Assembly (NCBI RefSeq): GCF_033958435.1
Contig: NC_134138.1
Span: 190,189,298-190,253,297, forward strand
DNA length: 64,000 nt
Origin: Carettochelys insculpta
Taxonomy: Eukaryota > Chordata > Testudines > Carettochelyidae
Reading direction: 5' to 3'
Shown: in pieces, positions 26,001 to 41,000 of the stretch
Position numbering within the stretch: position 1 is the first letter of the stretch
Layout of the letters: every line of letters begins with the position of its first letter
Notes under the pieces: model-generated
Told to the model about the DNA's origin: nothing
Seen by the model: only the letters and a program-made list of their open reading frames with translations
Database searches by the model: none
Made by a program: the position numbers and the translations under genes

Positions 26001-29000
26001 CCTGGACCCTTGCCACATCTCTTGGGTAGGACAGCAGTATCTCATGGTATACAGTATTATACGCTAGAGGGAGGTATAGGAGGATAAGAGCAGGTGTCTA
26101 ACCTTTATCCATTGACAGAAAATCATTCAGAAGTGCCACTGTAGCTGTTTCATTTCTATGTTCTGGCCTTAATTTAGATGCCCTTTTCTGCCAGTATGAG
26201 GGAGCAGAAACCCTCCTGAAATTTCCAGTTTGATAGTCCCTTAGTATGGAGCATCCCTAGCAAGCACAGAGCCATAATAGCCAGCTCCTATGCTTCCCCG
26301 TGTCCCTCCAGGCCCCAGTCTTAGATACAAGGAACAGGTAATGTGTAAATGAAGAAGCATGTTATGCTTCAGATACTTCCAGGAGGCATATACAATCTTT
26401 TTTGGTGACCATTTCCAGCTGCAGAAGTTAGTGTGACTCTCAGGGCTGAAAGCTGCAGGGTATAATTCAGAGAATGTATTTCAAATTCATAACCAAATAA
26501 ACATTTTCTTAAACAATTGCTATCAAAGTCTGCAGCCAGATACTCTGTCTAATGCTTGCTATGAATCTGTTATGCTGAATATGCAAGTTTTGAAATTCCA
26601 ACTCATTAAGCAAATACAATTACTGTATTTTGACTTTCATCCCATTTAACAGAATACAAATCATCTCACCTACCTACACAATTTACCTGTAGTAATTCCT
26701 AAAAAGCTAGTTAACTACGCACAAGTCAGATTTCTTATACACTGGCAGGTGCAGGAGTCCACAGCAAGAGTGAGGGAACCCAGTCTATGGGTATAAAAAA
26801 GAAGAGATGCAAAAGTACAAAGTTTCCCGTGCACCTCTCGCAAACTTTACAATTTGCTCCCTAGGCAAGAATAGAATTCCCCACTGCAAAAGCAGGTCCC
26901 CACCCCACCACGTGGTTTTCAACTTTCTATATACACAAGGGCTACAACTCTCTGCTTAGTATAATTCTCTGGTTCCCTTGTTCTAAACCAGTAACCTGCA
27001 CTCCCTCTCTTGTTTGCTCATTAGTTGTCCCAAGAACTCCGCTGGGTCCTGGGTCCAGCAGGCCCGCCCACTTCCCAGCATCCAAACAGTACTCTTCCTC
27101 CTCTATGAAACTAACCCCACAAAAGTGTACCTGAAATGTTGGCAACTTTTATTCATAACAGACAACAAAAACATGGAGATTACAACCACGTTTCACTTAC
27201 TGATAGTTTCTTGTACTGCTGTTTCCAATTCCCTCTCCTTTTGAGCCAGCTGAGTATTAAACTCCCTCATCAACTGCTTTAAGGTGGAGTTGTGCTTTAG
27301 TTCACTATCTTCCTGTTCAATTCTGCATAACAGAAAACACACACACATACAAAAAAAAAAAATCAAGAAATTCATTCCTGATCTGAAGTGTTTGAAGGCC
27401 AGTCCAAAGGCAGTTTGGCAGTTTTTCTAAGACTCTGACTTAAACATGGTTCAGGTTTGAGGGGAAGGTTGACACCGGGATTAACTCCCTGGAGTCCAAT
27501 GAGACTATCTGTTCCTTTCTCAGAGGATGCACCTGGAAGGTCCAAGTTTTCTGCCGAGATGGAAGAGACCAGTTAAAATGAATCATGGGACTTTTGCTCA
27601 GGGCACATCGAGACATGAATGCTATGCCTCAAACTTTCAAGACATAGCCCTGCTGGGAAAAAGGTTGTGTTCTGTCGACAGATTCTAGACAGAACACATT
27701 TGTAGTGTGGACGTTCCCTAGTTTTGTCGACGGAAGGTCTCTTCTGTTGACAAAACTTTGTCCTGTAGACACAGCTAACCTGAAGCACTTTAAAGGTGAG
27801 TAACCTATCAGAAGGATAATGAAACATCCATAATAATATTATTTATTTCAAATTTAGGCTCATAATTGTACTCTGCCTAAATCTTCTTAAGCATTGTATT
27901 TTCTTAGTATCTGTTCCCCAATCTCCTATGTGTATATATTAAAGCGGTGTACAGAGAAGCACTGAAGGGCCCCCAGAAAACCCATCACTGAGCCCAAACC
28001 AAGAGTGATATACATTCTTTTCAAAAGTACTGTTCTTTCCTTTGGTTTACAAACTAAAGCTAATTTTAACTAGGCTGTGAAACATTATTTTCAAGTGCTT
28101 TTTAAGAAAATAAATCCTTAGTAAAATATTAGTGTTTATTTTGTCAGTATAAAATAAGCTTAAAACTATGCGTGTTCATTTTCAGGATTAAGTCACTGAA
28201 GATCATTTTTTTTAAAAAAGAGAACATTTATGGACCAAGGAGTATAGACGGTACCTTATCTTCTGTTCCATTTCTTCTACAGATTCCTTCTTCGTTATTT
28301 CTAGCTCCTGCTGATGCTCCTTCCTCAAAGTACGCAAATCCTTCTGCACCTTGCTTATTTCTTTGCGCAGTTTTTGCTTCTCCCTCTCAGCCTCCTCCAG
28401 CTTCGCTTGCAAGTCCTTTTGCTGAATCTGCATATCACCAAGTAATTTCTGCAGCTCCATATCAGATTTTGTCTTTTCTTCTGCATTTTCTTCAAAAACT
28501 TTCAACTGGCATTTTCTTTCATCCAGCTCACTCTGGAGACTTTCCAATTTTTCCTCATATTTCAAAGTCACCTCTTTAATCTCAACCTTCCATGCTTCTT
28601 TCCTCTTTATTATATCATCCTCCAATTCTTTTATTTTCTGCTCCAAAGACTGATGCACTTTATCACTTTCTTGAAGCTTTTTCTGGAAGTCTCCAATCAC
28701 ATTTTCCATATCATAATGTTTTTGTTCTTTGGCGTTTAATTCTTCTCTAATGCTTGCTAAATCTTTGCTATCTTGTGTGTGTTGATCCTGAAACAAAGAA
28801 CATTTCTTATTTTTTTCCTCTATTTCTTTCTGGAACTTTTCAATCAAAGTTTGTTCTTCCTGTAACTTTTTCTCAGTGAATTCCAATTTTTTAACAAGCT
28901 CCTCCTGTTGACTTCTCATTTTTAGCTCAGAGTCGTTACTTTCTTTTTGCTCATTCTCATACTTCTGCAATAATGCATCCTTCTCTGTTAAGTCTTTCTG

Positions 29001-32000
29001 CATTACACTTATTTTCTCTTCGTACTTTTGTCGTATGTTCTCTAGCACACTGGCTTTTTCTTGCTCTATGGAAGCTTTTACATTTTCTACTTTTTGCATC
29101 ATTTCTCTTTCTAATTCTGCCGAGTCTCTTATTAATCTGCTTTTTTCTTCTAAATCCAAAATTTTTGCCTCTCTCTCCTGAATCTTTTGTTTTAAATCTC
29201 CTAATTGATTTTCCATAGCATGCTTAAGCTGTTCTTTTTCTTCCATTTGAGAGGTCAACTGCTTCTTAACAGATGCAATTTTTTGTTCTGCCTTTTTTTT
29301 CAGGTCTGTTAATTTAGTAGTGTTTTCTGCATTCATCCTGTCTTCCAGCACCTTCAATTCTTCTTCTTTGCTTTTCATCATTGCAGTTTTCATTTCTTCA
29401 AATTTCCTCTGCTTTCTATCAAGTTCAGCTTTCATTGAAACCATTTGCTTTTCAAGATTTTGCACTTTTTCTTCAGCCTCCTTGAATCTGTTGTCCTTTT
29501 CAACAGCTACAACCTCAGCCTGCTGAAGCTGCTGAACAAGATCTTTTTGCTCAGCGGCTCTTTGCTCATTGTGCCTTTTAAGTTCTTCCATCAAAGAAAC
29601 ATTTTCTGCTGTTTTCAAAGCAATGCATTCCTCTAGCTCAGAAATTTTCGCTGTTTGGATTTTCAACTCTGCAGTTAATTCTCCTTCTTGCTTTTCCTTC
29701 CTCCTCTGCTTTTGTTCCATTGCATCTTTCAAACTATCTAAATTCCTGCTTTGTTTATCAAGCTCCTCCTTCAATCGATTTATCTCTTCATCCTTTCCAA
29801 CAGCTTGGATGTTATTTAATTCAAGCTTGCTCTGTAATTCTTTAATAGTATTGTGATTTTGGGTAAACCTTACCTGTGCCTTTTTCTTCCATTCTGATAG
29901 TTTGTTCATCCAGTGGTCCACCTGTTCCAAAGCGGATGCTTTTTCTTGACTCAATGACTCAACCCTGGAAGACAGTTCCTGCAACTGATTCAATAATTGC
30001 ATTTGAGCCTCTTGGTGTTGCTTAGTTAATAAAGATAAGGCTGCTTCTTTTTCTGTTAAGCCTATGCTGTTTTCAAGTTTAACGTTTAGCTCATTCACAA
30101 GCTTGTTGAGAGCACAGATCTCAGATTCTTTTTCCTTCAGCTCCTCTCTCATTGAAGTGACCACATTAATATTTTCAGATAATTCTTTCCTTAACTGTGT
30201 GATACAAATTTCCTTCTCTGATGCAGCCTGTTGCTGATGCCCTCCTTCCTGTTGCAACTGCTCCTTTTCAGTAACAAGTCTTTCAATGTCAGCTTTCATG
30301 AGCATAATTGTATTTTCCTTATCTTGTAAGTGCTGTGTTGACTCCTGCAAAGAGCTACTTACTGTAGTATGATTTTCTGTTACTTGTCTGAGTTGTGCTT
30401 CTAGTTCTGGAATTTTACAGTTTTTATTTAATATTGCTTTTCCAATTTTGGTAGTTTGATTTTGACAATGTGCAATTCTTGAGATTATTAAATTAATTTT
30501 TTCATTACATTTTTCAATTATTTCATTGGCTTTAGTTTGTAATAAAGTGTCAGCTTGCTTCCAAAGAATATCTAGCTGTGCTGCTAGTTCACTTGACAAC
30601 CTCTCAAATTCAATTTGTTTTTGCTGACTCACCAAATGTTTATCCTCTAGTTTCTTCTCATAATCCTCGCGTTCTTTACAGTGTAAGGATTCCAGAGTTT
30701 GGAGTTTTTCATCAGATATTTTCAGCACATCTGTCAGTTCACTAACTTTGATCTTGTATTGTTCTTCCACTGTTTTCCGCTCTTGGAGCTGTTCCTGTAG
30801 TATTGCTCTGTCTTTCAGAGAGTGGCTGAGGTCATCTTCTAGCTTCTCAAGTTGTGCTTTGAGATCAGTTTCACTTTGTGACAAGGCGTGTACCTGGGCT
30901 AATAACTGTTTTAGTTGTTCTTGTAATTCACTCAAAGATTCATCTCGCTTCACTTGTTCTTCTTTCAGCCGTGTCATCTCGATGCTAGTCCCCTCTTTCT
31001 CGGCACTATAGGTGGCAAGCTTCTGCTTCAGGTCTCCAACCTCCTGCTCTTTTTCATGCAGTTCCATTTCATGCTTTTCCCTAAGCTCTTCAACCCGCTG
31101 ATTGAGTTTCTTTTCCCATGTTTGGGCAACTTCTTCTAGTTCATACCTATGAGCTTCTGAAAGACTTTCCAGTTGCTCCTTCTGATTCATTTCCAGTTTT
31201 GAAACAGCATCATTTATTCCAGCTGAGCTGGCATGTGCCATTTCTAACATTTTTGCATTGAAATGTTTCTCTTTCTGACTGAACTCCAACTGCTTGTGTT
31301 CAAATTCTTTTTTCAGTTTAGCTTCTTGTTCTGAGAGTTTCTCCTTGTACATTTCCTGCATCTCTTTTGCTTTTTGTTTCATTTTTTCCATCTTCATTCC
31401 TTGATGTTTTAAACTATCTTCACATTCAGCTTGCAAAGCACCAATTCTCTCCTCTTTGGCTAATAAGTTCTGTTTGAACTTTTCCACTTCTTGATTCTGC
31501 TGCTTTTTCAGTTGTTCAAATTGATTTTCCTTCTCTACCAAATCTCTCTTTGCCCGATCAGTCTCTGTACAAAGATCTTTCAGCTGAGATTCATACTGCT
31601 GCATTAGAGATGTTATTTTCTGCTCGCGTTCACAGCTCTGCTCTTCCAGCTGCTGCTTCAAGTCACGTACCTGGGATATGTAAGAGTCTAATTCAGCCCT
31701 AACTTCAGTCAGTTGTGATTCTCTTCTTACAATCTGTTCCTTCAGATGCGATTTTTCGGCTTCCATATTTGTCAACTTCTGTTGCAGCTCTTCTAACCGT
31801 ACTTCATAAATCCTTGTCTGTTCACTGGACTTATTTTGGTGTGACTGGCAGAGGTCTTCTAGTTTAGCAGACAATTGTTTAAGTTCAGTTTCTGATATTT
31901 CAAGTGATTCTTTTAGTTTATGTTCTTGTGATTTTAATTCCTGCAGATGTTTTTCTTTTTCCTCCAACTGTTCCTTAAGTTGGCTAGTTTCTTCTTGATG

Positions 32001-35000
32001 TGCCTTCTCAATTCCTTGGACAGACATATCATGCTCTTTAATCATGACATTAAGTTTTTCCTGGTACTGATTTCTCTGTTGTTCCAGTTTTGCCTCGGAC
32101 TCCTGCTTAATTTTATTTACCTCATCTTTCAATGCAAAGTGCTTTTGTTCTAGATCATGATGTACTTTTAGTGCTTCTGACAACTCGAAAGATAATGCTT
32201 CCAGCTCTGTTTGTTTCACATCAAGCTTTTCTAATGTTTTTGCATTCATCTCTTCTACATGTGCATGGAAAACTGCCTCTTTTTCTTTTAACATTGCATC
32301 CATTTCTTGCTCATGTTTCTCTCTCAATTTCTCTATTGTGGACTGCTGCTGCTGTTTTAAAATTTGAAGTTTTTCTGTCCAGAATTCCTCCTGCTGCTGC
32401 TTCATGTTTTCTAGGTCCTCCTTGTGTTTTTCAGCCATTACAGTGACTTCTTTAGTATGCGTGTTTTTTTCAGACTCCATCAAAGTAGTTAATTCTTCCA
32501 ATTGTCTTTTGTCATCTTGTGAGTAATTTGCAAGGGAACTTTCCAATTCAAGAATTCTCTGTTGAAAGAAGATTAAAAAAGTGGTATGAATGAACAAGTT
32601 TTAACAAAGACCTGCAATGCCTATTTAATTATTTTCCAACTGTAAACCACTTAAAATAATTATAACCAATAATATGTTAAAAGAGAATCAATTTCTTTTA
32701 TGTGAGCCCCTTACTGTGTTGTCATTTGTTATTAATTTTGCTTCCACTAAGTTATATGTTAATAAAATGACCCTCTCTTTCCTTTATATTCAAAAATGGA
32801 GATGTGATAACTTCTTTAAAAGGCTTTAAAACAACAACAAGTACATGAAGTAATTCATCAGAACTGATTTAAGTCACAGTCATTGCAAAAAATTTTGTAT
32901 AAATGGAGAACTTCAGTGGCTCTGGTTCCAATAGCTTGAGTATCAACAGGTGCTCTGTAGGTTTAGCACACATCTTCTAACATATTTTATTCCTGGTCTT
33001 TGCACTGTTGATACTGTAATCCTAGACCTATTTTGAGCAGAAACTGCCAATTCACAAAATTTCTGTGGTGGTTTAGTAGTATATAAAAGATCCAATAGGA
33101 TCCAAGCAGATACAAGTGTTTTGGGTTCAGATCCTTCAAACGCTCTTTCACTCTCACTTCACTATTATTTATTACTAACATTTATATCATGATGCCACCA
33201 AGAAGCCAAAAAGATTGAGGCCTCTTTGTGTTAGGCAATGTATGTAAAAATTTTGTATGGGAATATAAATTCATGGCCACGGCCTGAATATGAAACATGT
33301 GTATTTCCATGTTCTACCTTTTACCACTCCACAAAATTATAAACTGTAACACATCATGACAATTATTAATTTCTGATGCTGCAAAAATGCTTTAAGTGTA
33401 ACAGTCTTTCATCAGTCAGTTCACACAAGTGCACCTTACCTACTACATGAAATTGAAAATATAAAGAAAAATGTTGTTAAAATTTTGAATATTTTACTCA
33501 CAGTTCTAAATGTCTGTAATTCTTGCTGCATGTCCTGAAGTTTTGCCTCACACTCTGATTGTATTGCTTTTTTCTGCAGTTCTAGTTCTTCTAATGCCAA
33601 AGATTCCTGTTGCTCCTTTTCTTGTACAGTCCGTAAACACTCACTTTGACTTTTTTCCTGTGTCAAGAATTATATTATATACATCACATCCAATAAATAA
33701 TACATTTTACACTGTGAGATGGTTTTACAAAGCCAGTAAAAATAGAAAAGGCAATCATGTCTTAAAGGATTATGTAAGTGCAATTTCCATCCACAGTTGA
33801 CTTTATTTTTCATACCAATGTGAACATAAAATTGTTTGAAGCTATTTTGCAAAATCCCTTTAATGGGGAAGCTGCCCCACACTAGGAAAGGGGTTGGGTA
33901 TTAAAGAAGGCCAGAAGGAGCCTGCACAGTGCCTTTCAGTTAGAAGAGGTCTTACTGAGTGAGTCAATTTGGGAGATTTGGCCACCAGGGGTCATATAAA
34001 AATGAATGCTTAACAGAGCAGAAGCAACTTCACCCTGGTCTGGGGAGAAGGACTGGCAGCAAACGATCACCATGATTAGTGCTAGGCAAGGTATCAGAAC
34101 AGAAGGAGCTTCTGGCTCACAGCTGCCAAACTGAAGCCCTGGGAGGGAAGGGCAGATAAGGTGCTAGGGCTAAGGGAAAAGTGGCACAAAGAGGCAAAAA
34201 AAGGCAGCAGTGGAGTTGGGGAAGGGGCACTGAATGGCTGCCAGTTAGAGGATCCGTATGGCAACACCCAGAATTTGGACAGACCTGGGTCTCCTCCCTG
34301 TGTCCTCACTTGCCCTGAGGGAAGTTTTCCCCTGAGGCAAGGGACTAGATTGGTGACTGCAACAGGCACTGAGGTGAGAGCTGTACAGCAGAGTGTCAGT
34401 TCCCTTGAAGGGGAGGGTGGATGAAGATAACAGAGAGGTGCACAGCAGAGGCCTGCACCCAGAAGAGGACACCATGGTCCGGGGAGCGATGTGGATTCAG
34501 AGTTGGAGAAACAGCAGAAGAAAAAGTGGTGAGCCACGACTAGAGAAAGGCACATTGTTGGAGAGCTAATTCCCAGAATGCCCAGCATGAAGTGCCACAG
34601 TGGTGAGTCCTGCACCCAGTTCAACCCCCAACACAAGCAGCGAATACAAAGATTTTCTCTGTAAGTATAGCCACAATATTTATAATCCACCACTTTCCAC
34701 AGAATTCTACAATTTAAAATAAAAACTAAACTTCTAACCTTCATGACTGAGAAAACATTCAAAACATATGAACTGAGTGTCAATGCAGTGTAACTGTATC
34801 TATGTTGGTCCCAGACTATTAGAGGCATAGTGAGTGAGGTAATAACTTTTGCTTGCAACTGCTGACCTGAAAGAAGGGCCCTGTGTCCTTCAAAAGCTTG
34901 TGTCTCTCACCAACAGAAGCTAGCTCAATAAAAGATATTACCTCACCCACTTTGTTTCTCTGATTGCTAACCCAACTGCAGTTGATTGCCAGTGCAAGTG

Positions 35001-38000
35001 ATTTCTTATCTCAAGCAACAAGGAATACAAAGAGCAGCTGCAGGATCCATATTGAAGGTCTTGGACTCCTGTATTGTCTAGGATGCCCTTATCCTGGGCC
35101 AATAAAGACTACTGAAAGATGGTGAGGTTTAGTGGCTGATTTTGCCATATGAGATAAACTTCTACTCCAGCGCTGAGCAACCCCTGGCATGGGAGCCATG
35201 AGTGGCACACAAGCCAGTTTTCATCGACATGCAAGGTGGGACCTCAGCTCTGCCCCTCCCTCCCTGTGCAGCTAGGAGCTTGCTCAAAGCCGTGCTGCCT
35301 GTGGATTAACAAAAGACCAGCTAATGCTACCAACTACCACCTAAGCAGGAAAGCTCTGCATCTGAATCTATTAATTAACAAAGCTGTTGTATTAGCAAAG
35401 CATCACCAGCACTTGGACCATACACAGTGGTCAAAGGGTCAAATTTCAGCATTCTGCCTCAGAAACGTTGCTGACCCCTGTTCTATTCAGACCCAAATCT
35501 GCCAGAAGTAATCTTGTGCTTTTTAGGGATGCTTACAAGAGCTGCCCTGATCTGCTCCTGGAACTCCTTTTCTTGAGCCTGTAATCTCTCATTTAGCTCC
35601 TTCTCTTTGGTAGCCAGTTCTTTTTTATGCAATTTCTCTAGCTCAGCCACACGCTCTTCTGAAGACTTCTGTAATTCAAAGTCAAAGAAATTACTCATTT
35701 TTTTTTCCAAACAAACATGCCATGCATTGTTCCACATACAGAACAGAAACAATGCAACTATGAGAAAGAAAGGGAATTGTCTGATTGCTTCCCTTTATAG
35801 GTAGCACGTTAAACAAAACGTGTAAGTACAAAACACAGTCCATACTAAAATAAAGTTTCCAAAATGCTTCTCCATGCTTTGTTACCTTATGCATAGTGCT
35901 AGTCACAGAATAACTAAACTCTGCTGTCTTTCCCAACAATAGTTGAAAATCCATTTACAGCTGTATTTTTTTAAATGGGTAGGGCGTGGGAGGCGGATCT
36001 CACAGCTTTAGGATATAAACTTCTGTCCCTAGCTTCCTCTACATGCTCAGCAAGTCAGTTTCATGAGCTAACATTTAGGACAAAGTTCAGCTGGTGAAAT
36101 CACAGCCAGCGTTACTTTTTGTCTAGATCTAAAGGCCTAAACAGGTAGGTAAATTATTTATGTAAACAAATATATAAAACCTTTCCCAGCTATAAACCAC
36201 ATTCATATTAAATGCTAAATTGGAACCACAGTGCATCAGTCTACTTCAAGCTAATAACGTAGCACACAAGAAACTGCTGTTCACATTGAAAATTATTTTA
36301 AAAAATTAGATGGAGGAACACAAATCCACATCCAAATGCACTCATCCCTCGCTCTATGAGCTCAATTGCTCATAGGCGAAAACTTGTAAGAGGGACACTA
36401 ACTTCTCACTAAAATACATGTAAAAGTCTCTGATTGGTTCCTAGAGCTGGGTGAGGGAGCAGCAGCAAGTTTTGCTGCTTTTGAAAGATAAGTGAACATT
36501 GGGTTGAGGGGTTGGAGAGGCTTAAAGGCTCGGGGCAGTTTGGGGCCATGAGTGGGAGGGAGGAGGATCAGGCTGTCGCGGAGTGGCAGACATATTGGGG
36601 GGCGGAAAATCAGGCTGCTGTGAGGTGGCGGAGGGATCAAGCTTCCATGGGGCCGACAGAGGTACGGGGAGGGATCAGGCCTGCTGTGGGCTGGCAGAGG
36701 GTGGGGTCGGCTGCCAAGGGGCAGGGGAGCAGGCTGCCATGGGGCCAGTGGGGGTCAGGCTACTGCGGGTTAGGGTCGCGGAGCTGGAGGTGGGTCAGAC
36801 TAGAGCAGGTTGGAGCTGGGGAGGGGATTAGCCTCGTATTACCGGGGGGAGTTCACTCGTAGAGTGAACAAAGGTAAGTAAAAGTGTCCCTCATTTAAGC
36901 AAGTACTCATTAGTAAAATACTTGTTTAATGAGGGATGAGTGTACAGTGAATAGAATTACAGCATACTCTATGAAAGTACACACAGTGGCACACTTTTAA
37001 AATCTTCAGACTTCCGTACTACACATGATCACTAAAAAGTACTCAATTTTTAAAACAATTATCATTATCAACATTATTAATAATAATAGTAATAATAATT
37101 AGAGACAAGGAGAAGTGATAAGTTGACAATCCACAGTTTTCTGTTGTAGGAAATAGCACTGAGATATTTTAAGAACCCAGTATAAAAACTGCGTCTGTTA
37201 TAAACAACAAATAGTCCTGTAGCACCTTATAGACTAACAGATACGTTGGAGCACAAGCTTTCGTGGGCAAAGACCCACTTTGTCAGACGCAAGAGTGGGG
37301 ATTCCAGAGGAAAGTCTATGTATATTTCTGATGCGTTGCAAAAAAAAAAAAAATACTCTGATTAAACACAACTATGAAATCAATTCTGAGTAATTGGTTT
37401 GCATTTCCTTTAACATGCTAAATTTAAGTTTTCACATGCTATGGGAAAAATGGACAGATAAATTTAGTTAGGTTTGAACTACTGCAGTACTTCACTACTG
37501 AAAACATTTTTCCTAAGAATTTAATTGTTTTCTGTCTAACAGTAAGGAGTTTGAAAAGAAGCCCAGATACATTAATACTTTTTACAGCCACACCTCTGTT
37601 AAACTAAGTTTTAATTTAAGAAAAACAAGACATACTCAGCCTTAACTTTTACCTTCATAATCTCAACCACCTCCTGCTTCACTCTGGTTAATTCTTGTTG
37701 AAGGTTAATACGTTCCTCCTCACTTGTTTTTTCTACTGCTCTGATTTTTTCATCCATCTCTGCTTGCAGCTTTTTCCGTGCTTCCTCTGCCTTTTGGGCT
37801 GTACTCAGAGCTTTTTCAAGCTCTTCAAATGCTGAAGGAAAGAAAACACAGATATTTAATATTCCAGAAATAAAATGTTTTCCTTGACACATAGGCAAGA
37901 CTATCATTTACTATGAGTTACACACCAAACAGAATAATATGACTGTAAGAATCCCCTGTATGCTAGCATGGCCTCATTAATCAGGCAGGGGAGGCGAATA

Positions 38001-41000
38001 GAACAGCACTGCATTTAGGTTACTGCATATTCTGCTCCCCCAGAATCACAATGAAGTGCACCAGCTATAAACATATAAAAACACAGCTTTTTCTTTAGCT
38101 TTATATCCTGACTAACTGAAAAAGACTGAAGAATGCTCCATGAAGAAAAGTTAACTTATCACAAGTTTATTTTAAAGTAATCTTCCACTAAAACTACTAG
38201 TAAAACAACAGAACATCAGGAATGACTGGAATGTAAATCCACTTTTATTTAACCATAGAAAGAGTTCTGTCCTATTAAAATAAGGAAGAACAATCCTAGT
38301 GCCTTTTATTTAGCAGACATTTATTGTCAGACAGCTGTTAAGATGGAAATATTTCAACTTTGCAAATTAAATATCAGAATAAAACATTATTTTAACTTAT
38401 GTTTTAACTTCAAAAAACTCAGATTGTGCTAAAATACCCCTACAATGGACATTCAGAAAAGACTATTAAAATACAACAATTAATTTAAATTTGTATGTTA
38501 ATTCTTTCTTAAACACCTGCTGAATCTGTTACATAAATACAGAATACTAATGGTTTAAAACAAACATTTGACAACCGTTAAAGCAAAATAATCTCAGAAA
38601 TGTTGCAGTTATTTCCTTCACACATAATTTAAACACACCAAAAAGTCACGTTTGTTTTAAATGTTTCAATAATACTGAATAATCACACCTGTTATGCAGA
38701 TAATTCCTTTAAAAACAATTAAACTAAACCAATTCAGCAGGACTAGGATTTGCCCCTTATTGGCAAACGCTTATTTCTGATTGAGACAATGAGTAAAGGT
38801 GTTCTCTTCCGGAACAGAATATAAAAAGAAAAACTCAGTTTTAAAATGGGTTGCTATACAGCTAATTCTTGCACATCTTAGTAGAACCTTTTTTGCAGCA
38901 CTCTGTGAACCTCAGCTCCAAGCTGTAAATCTCAGAAATTCCTAATCCCAAACAGATTCAAAAAAAGCCTACAGTTCAGCTGTGAGCCTGGCTAAATGCT
39001 TACTAAACAGCTACTGTTTTTGAAACAAATTATTATTTTCAAAAGCTTCAGTATTATAGTGTATCTTCCCTCTTAAAACTACTTTTTCTTCGAACAGGGA
39101 AGTTGTCTCCCATTCTCTTTGCTTTACCCACCCTTAATCTACTGTGGTTCAGAGTGATAATTATAACACCTCTCTCCTGTGAGGATACAAACTATACATA
39201 TTGTTAAGTAGTTGACAGTAGTTAGGTGGTTACAATTCTTACACCCTTATGGTTATAAATGTTTTAGGTATTAAAAACCCTCCAGCTGTTTTACTCGCCC
39301 ATGAGTTTGAAAGGTGAAAGGCACTTAATTTATAACCTCTGAATTACATCTAAAAAGAGTTTTTAAGTATAAGCAATATTTCTCAGCCTATTCCTGCATT
39401 CAGGACACTTATTTAAAATAATTATGTTCACTGAAATTATGAGCTTTTAGAGTTAATTTCTTCAGGAAGCTTTTTCCTAGGTCACCACAATGGAAACTAG
39501 AAAGTGATTTTTTTTTCCTGACAATAGCAAAACATAGATTCCGACTTTAAAAAAAAAAATCACGCTTTAATAATCCGAAGAACTGAAGCTCTTCTATACA
39601 TGTTTAAAGAACTGGCATTTTTTAAATATATATTTTAATATCTATCACAGCAATATGAAACAGGATGGAAATCAGTGCTGCTAAAAAGAGGTACACAGAG
39701 CTATACTACAAACAACTCTTTTAGTACACGACCCCACAAGACCATCCATACATGCATCTCCTAGGGTTAGCAGCAGTCTGTTTCCTCTACTACACATTCC
39801 CAGGTACAAATACATCAAGTATTGCTACAGCCTGCACTGATGTATTGTGGGTGGGGGGCAGAGTGATATTCCTCACCTTTCTCCTGAAAACCTATGTACT
39901 GTATAGCTGGCTGTAGTTTGTCCAAAAGTGCTTTACACAGAGTATCCACACTGCCAGTATCACAAATTATTTCTTTAAAAGCATAACTGCCTTTACCAGA
40001 AGCAGATTCGGACACAGAAACTGCAGGGAAAAGTTTCAAATGTTTCAACTTTTTATTCATAAGAGCGTCTCACACTTTCAACTCTTGGGCTGAGTAACAC
40101 ACGCTGCCATTTCACATAAACAATTTGCTCATTATTGGGGGTGAGGGAGGAGTGCATTTGCCACAGCCCGCAGATCCAAAGAAAAGATTTAAAGTTCACA
40201 CTAGGAATGACCACTAACTGTAGTAGTTCAGCAACATGCAGTAGGCCAGCTCCATCACCACAAGCACAAGCACAAAGTTGAGGGCAAAGCTAGATAAGCT
40301 GGTGGACAACAGGTCAAGAGGACATGAGAGCACAAAGAAGCAATACTTCACAGGAAGACCTTCTGTCCTCTAAAAGTGAAATTATATGCATCTCAGGCAA
40401 TTTTGGTGTTTAAGCAAGAACATAATATTTTTATTTAAGGTAGTTAATTTGAGTGCAAAATGACACTCGTGATAATTTCAGACCAGCAAGAGGTTAAACT
40501 AGCATTCTTCCAGTTAAACAAAACCAACTAATTTTGTACCTATCAAGACTTCTTGGCTTTTATTGAGGCTATGAAGCTGTAGTATAAGCCTTGTGAGTGC
40601 ACTGAACAGGTCTAGGCTAAATCCAGAAAGAAAAGTTATTTTTGTCCTTAACTCCACTGCTAAAACAGATACGATAAAATACGAGCATTCTGAACAATGT
40701 TAAAGTTAATCCTCTCTAACCTATCCTGGCAAAACAAAAATCCAAGTACTATAGCAAAAAATACTATAGAGTAGCCTTGCAAGATCCCATTTCTCTGCTC
40801 ACTCTGGTCAGACAGGAATTTTTTCTGTCCAGTATGAATAAAGCCATCATCAACACTGCAGAATCTAAGCTTTCATTTTTACTTAAAACAAAAAAAGTGG
40901 TTTTAATGGAAAAATTGGGTACTTTATTATTTTTACCACCATGGCCACTACGCTGACACACTAGCAAGTTTGTGGCAGTTTTTAAAATGCTGCTCTACAA

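Noticed and set aside
28172..31139. Plus-strand frames opposite the giant exon
   Set aside because: They are antisense shadows of the GOLGA4 coiled-coil codons, rich in Ser, Phe and Leu as expected.
34094..34858. Minus-strand frame of 254 codons
   Set aside because: No known motif, low-complexity Ser/Leu/Pro text, and it runs into a foldback repeat. It is best explained as chance in repeat sequence.
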